Source of the DNA: Methanobacteriaceae archaeon
GTDB lineage: Archaea > Methanobacteriota > Methanobacteria > Methanobacteriales > Methanobacteriaceae
Assembly: GCA_011620845.1 (NCBI GenBank)
Contig: WOYJ01000158.1
Location: 1-5,935, forward strand
Direction: 5' to 3'
Length of the DNA: 5,935 nucleotides
Position numbers and translations under genes: made by a program
Shown here: piece by piece, positions 1 to 5,935 of the stretch
Layout: every line of letters starts with the position of its first letter
Numbering within the stretch: the first letter of the stretch is position 1
Notes under the pieces: generated by a model
Seen by the model: only the letters and a program-made list of their open reading frames with translations
Database searches by the model: none
Told to the model about the DNA's origin: nothing

Positions 1-13
1 ATTTACAGCTAAA

Positions 14-21
14 TTTATATC
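14..21 (+). promoter_or_regulatory. Predicted archaeal TATA box for the small plus-strand gene
   Basis: TTTATATC matches the archaeal TATA-box pattern and is the same octamer found ahead of the histidine kinase gene. With the usual spacing of about 25 nt from the box centre, transcription would start near position 43, leaving a leader of about 34 nt that contains the ribosome binding site. A second TATA-like stretch (GATATAATATT, from 31) is less well placed. The box forms one arm of an inverted repeat (15-37). No transcript data support it. Confidence 0.45.
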
Positions 22-37
22 ATTATTTTGGATATAA
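15..37. repeat. Inverted repeat over the small-gene promoter (7-bp arms, 9-bp spacer)
   Basis: TTATATC (15-21) and GATATAA (31-37) are perfect reverse complements separated by nine bases. One arm is most of the predicted TATA box. It could be an operator or two opposed TATA-like elements; because the arms are AT-rich and TATA-like, chance is a serious alternative. Confidence 0.35.
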
Positions 38-62
38 TATTAGTAGGAATTTTTAAAAAAAA

Positions 63-69
63 GGGGGTG
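63..69 (+). promoter_or_regulatory. Strong ribosome binding site for the small gene
   Basis: GGGGGTG resembles the archaeal Shine-Dalgarno core GGAGGTG with one mismatch and ends 7 nt before the GTG start codon at 77. This is the main evidence that the downstream short reading frame is translated, and it fixes the start. Confidence 0.55.
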
Positions 70-76
70 TTTTTAG

Positions 77-268
77 GTGAAAATTACCAAAGATCTGGAG
101 ATAACCAGAGACGACTTGGGTGATATAAAAGGTTTTGTTGATGAAGTTATAACCGAAATCAAGGAAGATGCCATTCCCCTGCTTATAGACGAATTTAAAA
201 ATGAGTTTAAAAGACTATGGCATAAAAGTGGGTTATTTTATTTTAGGAATGGTGAAATAGAAGGTTGA
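77..268 (+). CDS. Small acidic protein of unknown function, 63 aa
   Basis: I do not recognise this protein. It starts at GTG behind a strong ribosome binding site and a plausible TATA box, and ends at TGA (266-268). The product is short, highly charged and rich in Glu, Asp, Lys and Ile. Residues about 14-47 are likely mainly helical, with an amphipathic look (the stretch from DDLGDIKGFV through EFKNEFKRLW). There is no signal peptide, membrane segment, Cys pair or obvious DNA-binding motif. The last 12 codons (233-268) overlap the 3' end of the convergent histidine kinase gene, so the final residues are constrained by, or accidental to, that gene. It may be a complete small protein or a remnant of a larger one; the good translation signals favour a complete gene. 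The facing arrangement means each transcript could be antisense to the other's end. Confidence 0.55.
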   Translation: MKITKDLEITRDDLGDIKGFVDEVITEIKEDAIPLLIDEFKNEFKRLWHKSGLFYFRNGEIEG

Positions 269-2038
269 ACCTTCTCCTTCTTCTGATTCCACCCAGATAC
301 GGCCACCGTGCCTTTGAACTATTTTTTTACAGATAGAAAGGCCGATACCTGTTCCCTCATATTCTTGCCGAGTATGCAGCCTGGTAAATACGTTGAATAT
401 CTTTTCCTGGTTTAAGGGACTGATGCCTATTCCATTGTCACTGATACTAATTTTCCACTCATCCTTCAATTCTTCTGCACCTAAATGGATTTTCGGACTC
501 CTGTTGCCGCGGAACTTTATGGCATTGGATAGCAGGTTCTGGAACAACTGGATGATTTGTGTTGGGTCGGCCATCACCGTGGGTAAGGTATTATGGGTTA
601 TTAAAACATCATTTTCTTCAATAGAAGAGTTCAACATGGTTAAAACATCATTTAAAACTGTTTCTAAATTTGTTTCCTTAAATTCCTCTGCTTTTGTATT
701 TAATCGTGAAAATGCTAAAAGATCATCTATTAAATCCTTCATCCGCTGGGCACCGTCTATTATAAAATCTATATATTCACCGGCATCTTCATCCAACTGA
801 CCTTTGTACCGTTTCTCCAGGAGTTGGGTGAAACTGGATACCATTCTAAGAGGTTCCTGCAGGTCATGGGAGGCCACGTAGGCGAACTGTTCCAGATCAG
901 CGTTGGAATTTTCTAATTTACGAACTGTTTCTTCTAAAATATTTTTGGTACGATTTAATTCTAAATTTGAGATTTGAAGTTTCTCTCTAAGCCGGTGTTC
1001 CTTTTCCAGGAGTTCCTGCATATATTTTTCTGACTTTTTAAGTTCGGCTATATCCTGGACTATGAGTATGCTACCGATAATTTTAGTGTTGGAATCCTTT
1101 ATGGGAACCGCTGAGATAAGATGGGTACCATAGGTTCCGTCTGATTTTTCAATTTCCACAACCACTTCCTTCAGACTTTTACCATTCAGTGCCTGGATAA
1201 GGGGCAGCTCTTCAGGAGGAATTTCTTTTCCCGTATCTGCCCACCACCTTTTAAACGTTTTATATTCCTCTAGTGAATGGACTTCAGCACCGAAAATTTG
1301 GGTGGCGATATCATTTACCAGAACTATCTCACCGTTTTCATCGATGATCCACAGTCCAACCGGTAAATTATCAATGACCGTTTGAAGACGGCCACGATGT
1401 TTATCTGCCTTTTTAAGTGCTTCTTCCATCTTTTTCTGTCTATTTTCCAGTAGGGTCCAATCTCCTCTACTTTTTATCAAAAAGAACTGATGTTTGATCA
1501 CCGTATCAATAAATTCATGGGGAATGTAATTATACAGAGAATAGCTGCACAGGGCAATTATCTTATAATTACCGATGATTTTTCCCATCTCTTCTTCGTA
1601 GTCTACAAAACTAGTCAAATCTTCTTCACGAACCCAGGAAGTGTTTCCAGAAATCCTTAAACCATCGTAGCCATAATTTGAGGCTTTATCCAGTTTTTCC
1701 ATCCAGCTCCTTTTCACCTTCTCTGGATCAAAAACCCCGTTTTTAACATACCATTCGTTGTAGGGTTTGATTTCAATCTGCCCCTTCGTTTCGAAATCCT
1801 CGTAGTTGGGGAGGGCTTTCCGTAACTCTTCACGAGCATCCTCTGCACTTAAGGGTGGGGAGGTGATCCATACACAGAATTCGTTATTTTCAAGGCCGGC
1901 CTTAAAGTAGGGCACCAGTATATCAATTAAGTCTTCTCTGGTCTGGTACAATTGGCAGAAATGGGTTCCCCAAGGGATATCACCAGTTACATCAATGCCG
2001 GAATATCTCACTACATCTTCCACTATTTCAAACCACAC
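233..2038 (-). CDS. MEDS-PAS sensor histidine kinase, 601 aa
   Basis: Soluble two-component sensor kinase; no membrane segment is visible, so it should sense a cytoplasmic signal. Domains in order: a MEDS domain (about 13-200, with GTHFCQLY at 24-31 and a LRISG stretch near 127-131), a family found in methanogens and in DcmR and thought to sense small molecules; a PAS domain (about 218-336, beginning VIDNLPVGLW); a coiled-coil linker (about 335-385); HisKA (383-446) with phospho-acceptor His391 in ASHDLQEPLR; and HATPase_c with N-box Asn501/Asn505, G1 box DNGIGI (534-539), G2 box GTGIGL (562-567) and a terminal GEGSTFYFTIP. All catalytic motifs are intact. No receiver domain is present, so a separate partner is needed; the nearby dual-receiver glycosyltransferase is a candidate by inference. 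The start is GTG at 2038, only a few bases after the expected transcript start and without a ribosome binding site; GTG codons at 2023 and 2011 are alternatives. It has its own promoter 78 bp after prf1, and its tail overlaps the small gene at 77-268. Confidence 0.93.
   Translation of the reverse strand: MWFEIVEDVVRYSGIDVTGDIPWGTHFCQLYQTREDLIDILVPYFKAGLENNEFCVWITSPPLSAEDAREELRKALPNYEDFETKGQIEIKPYNEWYVKNGVFDPEKVKRSWMEKLDKASNYGYDGLRISGNTSWVREEDLTSFVDYEEEMGKIIGNYKIIALCSYSLYNYIPHEFIDTVIKHQFFLIKSRGDWTLLENRQKKMEEALKKADKHRGRLQTVIDNLPVGLWIIDENGEIVLVNDIATQIFGAEVHSLEEYKTFKRWWADTGKEIPPEELPLIQALNGKSLKEVVVEIEKSDGTYGTHLISAVPIKDSNTKIIGSILIVQDIAELKKSEKYMQELLEKEHRLREKLQISNLELNRTKNILEETVRKLENSNADLEQFAYVASHDLQEPLRMVSSFTQLLEKRYKGQLDEDAGEYIDFIIDGAQRMKDLIDDLLAFSRLNTKAEEFKETNLETVLNDVLTMLNSSIEENDVLITHNTLPTVMADPTQIIQLFQNLLSNAIKFRGNRSPKIHLGAEELKDEWKISISDNGIGISPLNQEKIFNVFTRLHTRQEYEGTGIGLSICKKIVQRHGGRIWVESEEGEGSTFYFTIPKIK
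260..274 (+). terminator. Short hairpin at the small-gene stop codon, possible terminator
   Basis: GAAGGTT and AACCTTC flank a single G, giving a 5-bp stem with a 5-nt loop that contains the TGA stop, followed by a pyrimidine-rich stretch (TCCTTCTTCT). On the other strand the same bases encode part of the Gly-Glu-Gly-Ser-Thr-Phe end of the kinase ATPase domain, a commonly conserved segment, so the palindrome may be a by-product of that coding sequence. Confidence 0.2.
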
Positions 2039-2063
2039 TACTTTTACTATAAGATAATGATTA

Positions 2064-2072
2064 GATATAAAA
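2064..2072 (-). promoter_or_regulatory. Predicted TATA box of the histidine kinase gene
   Basis: On the minus strand this reads TTTTATATC, a good archaeal TATA box. Its centre is about 30 nt from the GTG start at 2038, so transcription would begin within roughly 3-8 nt of the start codon, implying a leaderless or nearly leaderless mRNA. No Shine-Dalgarno-like sequence lies between box and start, which agrees. The box separates the kinase gene from prf1 as a transcription unit. Confidence 0.55.
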
Positions 2073-2082
2073 GGGGGTTATG

Positions 2083-2108
2083 AATCACTCTAAAAATTTG
2101 TTGTGATT
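2083..2108 (-). terminator. Inverted repeat between prf1 and the kinase gene, possible prf1 terminator or kinase operator
   Basis: In minus-strand order, AATCAC (2108-2103) and GTGATT (2088-2083) are perfect 6-bp arms around a 14-nt loop containing TTTTT (2098-2091 region). The repeat begins 8 bp after the prf1 stop and ends about 10 bp before the kinase TATA box. The T-run could end prf1 transcription, as archaeal termination relies on T-tracts; the position equally suits a regulator site for the kinase gene. The sequence alone does not decide. Confidence 0.3.
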
Positions 2109-2116
2109 AACTTAAA

Positions 2117-3346
<1,230 letters not shown>

Positions 3347-3349
3347 TGA

Positions 3350-3358
3350 GATCACTCC
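3350..3358 (-). promoter_or_regulatory. Ribosome binding site that decides the prf1 start
   Basis: The minus strand reads GGAGTGATC, one base short of the canonical GGAGGTGATC complement to the 16S rRNA tail. It contains the upstream candidate GTG start, which could not be used with this site. The TTG at 3346-3344 follows at suitable spacing (8 nt from GGAG). Confidence 0.6.
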
Positions 3359-3393
3359 TGAATGAATTTTTTTTACGTACTAAAATTGTGAAA

Positions 3394-3401
3394 TATTTAA
3401 A
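3394..3401 (-). promoter_or_regulatory. Predicted TATA box of prf1
   Basis: TTTAAATA on the minus strand, within TATTTAAATATT. A start about 25 nt downstream of its centre would fall near 3372, giving a leader of about 26 nt that carries the ribosome binding site. It overlaps an 18-bp palindrome (3397-3414). Confidence 0.5.
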
Positions 3402-3414
3402 TAGTTCTATTTAA
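3397..3414. repeat. Perfect 18-bp palindrome overlapping the prf1 TATA box
   Basis: TTAAATAG (3397-3404) and CTATTTAA (3407-3414) are exact reverse complements separated by TT. The proximal arm runs into the predicted TATA box, so a dimeric protein bound here would compete with TBP/TFB. The 8-2-8 geometry is the same as that of the palindrome at the glycosyltransferase promoter, though the sequences differ. AT-richness makes such dyads easier to obtain by chance. Confidence 0.4.
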
Positions 3415-3435
3415 GTCATTTATCTGATTATAAAA

Positions 3436-3454
3436 ATCAATAATTCCTATTGAT
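3436..3454 (-). terminator. Stem-loop with T-run downstream of the glycosyltransferase gene, possible terminator
   Basis: In minus-strand order ATCAATA (3454-3448 as its complement) and TATTGAT are perfect 7-bp arms around a 5-nt loop, followed directly by a TTTTTAT-like T-run (3437-3431). This lies about 100 nt after the glycosyltransferase stop and about 35 bp before the prf1 TATA box, where a terminator between the two units would be expected. The stem is weak (mostly A-T), so the T-tract may matter more than the hairpin. Confidence 0.35.
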
Positions 3455-3480
3455 ATTAAGTTTATATTGAATTTATATTT

Positions 3481-3493
3481 GATGGCAACCATC
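3481..3493. repeat. Small hairpin GATGG-CAA-CCATC in the intergenic gap
   Basis: A perfect 5-bp inverted repeat with a 3-nt loop in the roughly 200-bp gap between the glycosyltransferase gene and prf1. It is the most GC-rich structure of this AT-rich gap. No T-run follows closely on either strand. The function is unknown and it may be incidental. Confidence 0.25.
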
Positions 3494-3553
3494 TGTAATT
3501 ATGGAAGTATTTGCTAAGTTCATATGGTCATACATCTGAATTTATCATCAGAA

Positions 3554-5752
3554 TCAGATCATTTCCCTCCCTGTTTCAAGTTCTGCCTTAGATTCCCCAA
3601 GATGATGGGTTTTAGCCCACTTTCTTTCTTTTCTGCTGAGTAGACCAATAAATGCGGCAAAAAACAGAGGTACAAGGTAAAAACAGTGTAACCAATACTC
3701 GAAGGATTTAACTAAGGTGGTGGTTATCTTTCTTGAGTCATGCCAGGTTCCAGATAGTACCAGTGGGAAAAAAGCCACTGTAGATAATAAAACTATTATT
3801 AGGGGTGCTGTTAGTGAAAAGGGAGTTATGCCGCTTAAATAAAGGATGAAAACGATGTACCCAATCATAACGAAGCTATTTAGAATAATAGTGGATAAAT
3901 AGTACAGGGCATCTAATTTTTTAAACAGTGATACATCTGACCGTATAATGGAAGTAAAATATACAAAAAGGGTTTCCAGATTACCCATAGCCCACCTGAT
4001 CCTTTGTCTAAAGAAAGGCTTCCAGTAAGGTACTGCTTCCTGATAAACCACTGCTTCTCCGCAGTATCTGATCTTCCAACCATTCATCATCAGTTTTATG
4101 CTTATGTTCAGATCTTCGGTTATTGCGTACCCATCCCAACCCTTTAAATCTTCAACAGCATCCCTTCTGGTTATCTGTCCATTACCACCTAGAAAAGCCG
4201 CTCCATTTGCCCGGTCACGTGCTTTTAGGAGGACATCTCCAAAAATAGAAAATTCAACTTCCTGCATGGAGGTTAGGAGGTTTTCATCTTTATTGTACAT
4301 CTTGACCCTGGATTGAACACCTGCCACTCCTTCTTCGTTTATATAGGGTATTATGGTGTTTAGAAAATCAGGTTCAACAATGGCATCAGCATCGAAAACA
4401 GCAATGATCTCTCCGATTGACATGTTAAGACCGTCATTTAATACGTAGCCTTTGCCCTTTCCAGCCCGTGGAGGTTTGCGTGTTACCACCTTTAGAAAGT
4501 TAAATTGATTCTCTAGTTCTTGAAGTAATGATGCAGTGTTATCAGTAGAACCATCATCGACGACTATAATTTCATAATTTCTTTCACCGTCATTTACGTA
4601 CTCTAAATTAGCCAGGGAATATACACAACTTTTAATGGTGTTTTGTTCATTATGAGCAGGAATTACTATACTTACAAATGGGGTTTCTTCTTTTTGAAGA
4701 GGTTTAAGTTTTTTAAATGAACTAAAAATGGTGAGGAATAGTCCATATGCTGCGGAGATAAACAATAAATATTCCAACCAGGTCATATCCCATATAATTA
4801 TCCCATAAGCCACTAAAGACAAGATTATAACCGATACAACAAGAACTCCAATTTTTTCTATTTTAAGTTCTACCTCTTTACTCGTTAGCTTTTCTACTAC
4901 ATCTTTGATTTTTAACTGATCTGCTTGATATTTGTGCAAAGCCATTTCTATGGTTGTTTTAAGTTCTTCTTCCATGTATGGTTTGATTATATAACCATAG
5001 GGAGATGTTAATTTGGCTCTTTCTAATACTTTTTCGTCAGCATGAGCTGTAAGATACACTACCGGAATATCCAAATCCTTAATGGATTCAGCAACATTTA
5101 TACCATCTACATCCCCTTTCAGCGTGATATCGGTAAGTATTAAATCTGGATGGATTTTATGGGCATTTTCAATGGCCTGACTTCCAGAACCCACCACATC
5201 TACAACTTCATATTCCAATTCCCTTAATTTACTCGCTATGTCCATAGCAGTTATGCTTTCATCTTCCACAATCATGATTCGGGGTTTTGAACCGTCGTAT
5301 GATTTATCCTGCTTTTTGATGGTTTTTCCATCTTTTTTCAGGAGGATATCTTCTTTAACTTTTTCCATCCTTTTTTGATCGCTTAGATGTTTATTTAGGG
5401 CGAGTTCTACGCTTGTTTTAAGTTCTTTTTCCTGGTATGGTTTGACTATGTAACCATAGGAGGGTTTTTGAGTGGCTTGTTTAACGGTTTTTTCATCTGT
5501 GTACGCGGTGAGATAAACTACAGGTATGTTCAGGGTCATAATTTTGTTAGCGGCTTCTATTCCATTCATATCCCCCTTAAGCATTATGTCCATTAAAATC
5601 AGGTTAGGACGCAGTTTAGCAGCTAATCTAACTGCTTCTTCTCCGGTGGAGACTATTGCTAGTACTGTATAACCCATCTCTTCCAGTTTTTTGTGGATAT
5701 TTAAAGCAGTGATTGCTTCATCTTCAACCAGTAAAATGGTCTTATTTTCCAT
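3554..5752 (-). CDS. Dual response-regulator receiver fused to a membrane family-2 glycosyltransferase, 732 aa
   Basis: A single reading frame joins phosphorelay receivers to a polysaccharide-synthase-like enzyme. REC1 (about 5-120) has the acidic pocket Asp11/Glu12, phospho-acceptor Asp55, Thr82 and Lys104; REC2 (about 158-275) has Asp164/Glu165, Asp208, Thr235 and Lys257, so both look functional. A charged helical linker (about 275-300) leads into two membrane segments (302-321, 325-343). The cytoplasmic catalytic domain (about 355-610) shows IVIPAHNE (362-369), VVDDGSTD (397-404), the metal-binding FDADA (453-457), TED (545-547, likely catalytic base Asp547) and QRIRW (583-587), the D,D,D,QxxRW pattern of processive GT2 enzymes such as cellulose, hyaluronan and poly-N-acetylglucosamine synthases. 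Further hydrophobic segments lie near 616-640, 646-668 and 685-705, and a KWAKTHH tail resembles PgaC/IcaA-like enzymes. Sugar and product cannot be told from sequence. The ATG at 5752 begins directly before REC1; there is no clear ribosome binding site, so the mRNA is probably short-leadered. The fusion is the outstanding feature of the window: phosphorylation probably gates synthesis (inference). Confidence 0.93.
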   Translation of the reverse strand: MENKTILLVEDEAITALNIHKKLEEMGYTVLAIVSTGEEAVRLAAKLRPNLILMDIMLKGDMNGIEAANKIMTLNIPVVYLTAYTDEKTVKQATQKPSYGYIVKPYQEKELKTSVELALNKHLSDQKRMEKVKEDILLKKDGKTIKKQDKSYDGSKPRIMIVEDESITAMDIASKLRELEYEVVDVVGSGSQAIENAHKIHPDLILTDITLKGDVDGINVAESIKDLDIPVVYLTAHADEKVLERAKLTSPYGYIIKPYMEEELKTTIEMALHKYQADQLKIKDVVEKLTSKEVELKIEKIGVLVVSVIILSLVAYGIIIWDMTWLEYLLFISAAYGLFLTIFSSFKKLKPLQKEETPFVSIVIPAHNEQNTIKSCVYSLANLEYVNDGERNYEIIVVDDGSTDNTASLLQELENQFNFLKVVTRKPPRAGKGKGYVLNDGLNMSIGEIIAVFDADAIVEPDFLNTIIPYINEEGVAGVQSRVKMYNKDENLLTSMQEVEFSIFGDVLLKARDRANGAAFLGGNGQITRRDAVEDLKGWDGYAITEDLNISIKLMMNGWKIRYCGEAVVYQEAVPYWKPFFRQRIRWAMGNLETLFVYFTSIIRSDVSLFKKLDALYYLSTIILNSFVMIGYIVFILYLSGITPFSLTAPLIIVLLSTVAFFPLVLSGTWHDSRKITTTLVKSFEYWLHCFYLVPLFFAAFIGLLSRKERKWAKTHHLGESKAELETGREMI
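4916..5740 (-). repeat. Tandem duplication of the receiver domain inside the glycosyltransferase gene
   Basis: The segments 5740-5375 (REC1) and 5281-4916 (REC2) align without gaps at an offset of exactly 153 codons: Asp11/164, Asp55/208, Thr82/235, Lys104/257. By hand count 64 of 122 residues are identical. At the DNA level the 25-nt pieces 5436-5460 and 4977-5001 differ at only two positions. This indicates an internal duplication, with the best-kept part around the YGYI(V/I)KPY segment. Confidence 0.8.
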
Positions 5753-5782
5753 GAATATTCTCTTTGTACTGATGTAAATATT

Positions 5783-5790
5783 TATATAAA
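5783..5790 (-). promoter_or_regulatory. Predicted TATA box of the receiver-glycosyltransferase gene
   Basis: TTTATATA on the minus strand is close to a consensus archaeal TATA box. The expected transcript start is near 5760-5764, only about 8-12 nt before the ATG at 5752, with no Shine-Dalgarno-like motif in between (GAGAATATTC). This suggests a leaderless or very short leader mRNA. The box overlaps the palindrome at 5784-5801. Confidence 0.6.
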
Positions 5791-5801
5791 CCTGTTTATA
5801 T
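5784..5801. repeat. Perfect 18-bp palindrome overlapping the glycosyltransferase TATA box
   Basis: ATATAAAC (5784-5791) and GTTTATAT (5794-5801) are exact reverse complements separated by CT. It covers seven bases of the TATA box and the adjoining BRE region, an ideal place for a repressor. The far arm also reads as a TATA box on the plus strand (TTTATATT, 5795-5802), so a bidirectional promoter is an alternative. Confidence 0.45.
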
Positions 5802-5935
5802 TCAAATTCTTTAAAACAGCTTTAAAAAGCCGATAAAATTATTTAAAAATAGGAAGTCAAATGTTACAGGCGGCATGAACTATTATACCATCGTTTATTA
5901 CATCTAATTATATATATTATCATATTATAGATTTA
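5802..5935. other. AT-rich non-coding flank
   Basis: No gene is visible. Plus-strand ATGs at 5861 and 5875 open only 5- and 10-codon frames. There is an imperfect direct repeat TTTAAAACAGC / TTTAAAAAGC (5810-5830) and a very AT-rich tail (about 5905-5935) with TATA-like stretches that may belong to a promoter of a gene beyond the window. Confidence 0.4.

Noticed and set aside
393..800. 135-codon plus-strand open frame opposite the kinase gene
   Set aside because: It lies antisense to the conserved HisKA/HATPase coding region, has no ribosome binding site or promoter, and its translation resembles no domain.
4098..4316. 72-codon plus-strand open frame opposite the glycosyltransferase catalytic region
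   Set aside because: Mirror of conserved GT2 coding sequence; no start signals.
3554..5752. The receiver-glycosyltransferase fusion as a sequencing or assembly artefact
   Set aside because: The frame is continuous, the linker is a plausible charged helix leading into a membrane segment, and there is no internal start with its own ribosome binding site at the junction; an artefact would not normally leave such a smooth join.
5802..5935. Short plus-strand frames from ATG 5861 and 5875
   Set aside because: Only 5 and 10 codons long, with no supporting conservation or signals.

Overview
The window reads as a low-GC archaeal chromosome segment, most likely from a methanogen of the Methanobacterium type. 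The gene for the archaeal/eukaryotic-type release factor aRF1 fixes the domain. Promoters are archaeal TATA boxes (TTTATATA, TTTATATC, TTTAAATA) about 25 nt ahead of plausible transcript starts. Ribosome binding sites, where present, resemble GGAGGTGATC, and GTG/TTG starts are common. The family-level placement is inference from gene content and style; no rRNA or tRNA is present to confirm it.

Layout: a small plus-strand gene of unknown function (77-268) faces three minus-strand genes. In their direction of transcription these are: (1) a 732-residue protein in which two complete CheY-like receiver domains are fused to a membrane-bound processive family-2 glycosyltransferase (5752-3554); (2) prf1, encoding aRF1 (3346-2117); (3) a 601-residue MEDS-PAS-HisKA-HATPase sensor histidine kinase (2038-233), whose 3' end overlaps the small gene tail to tail by 36 bp. 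Each minus-strand gene has its own TATA box, so this looks like three separate transcription units rather than an operon.

The signalling pieces could work together. The kinase has no receiver of its own, and the glycosyltransferase carries two intact receivers but no kinase. A simple model is that a soluble sensor kinase phosphorylates the receivers and so switches synthesis of a cell-surface or extracellular polysaccharide. This is the most interesting content of the window: phosphorelay input built directly into a polysaccharide synthase, where bacterial synthases are typically gated by cyclic-di-GMP. The pairing is inferred from proximity and complementarity only.

Other structure: perfect 18-bp palindromes (8-bp arms, 2-bp spacer) overlap the TATA boxes of both the glycosyltransferase gene and prf1. 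Further dyads lie at the small-gene promoter and between prf1 and the kinase gene. The kinase and glycosyltransferase genes appear leaderless or nearly so, while prf1 and the small gene have clear ribosome binding sites. I see no mobile elements, CRISPR arrays, RNA genes or broken genes.
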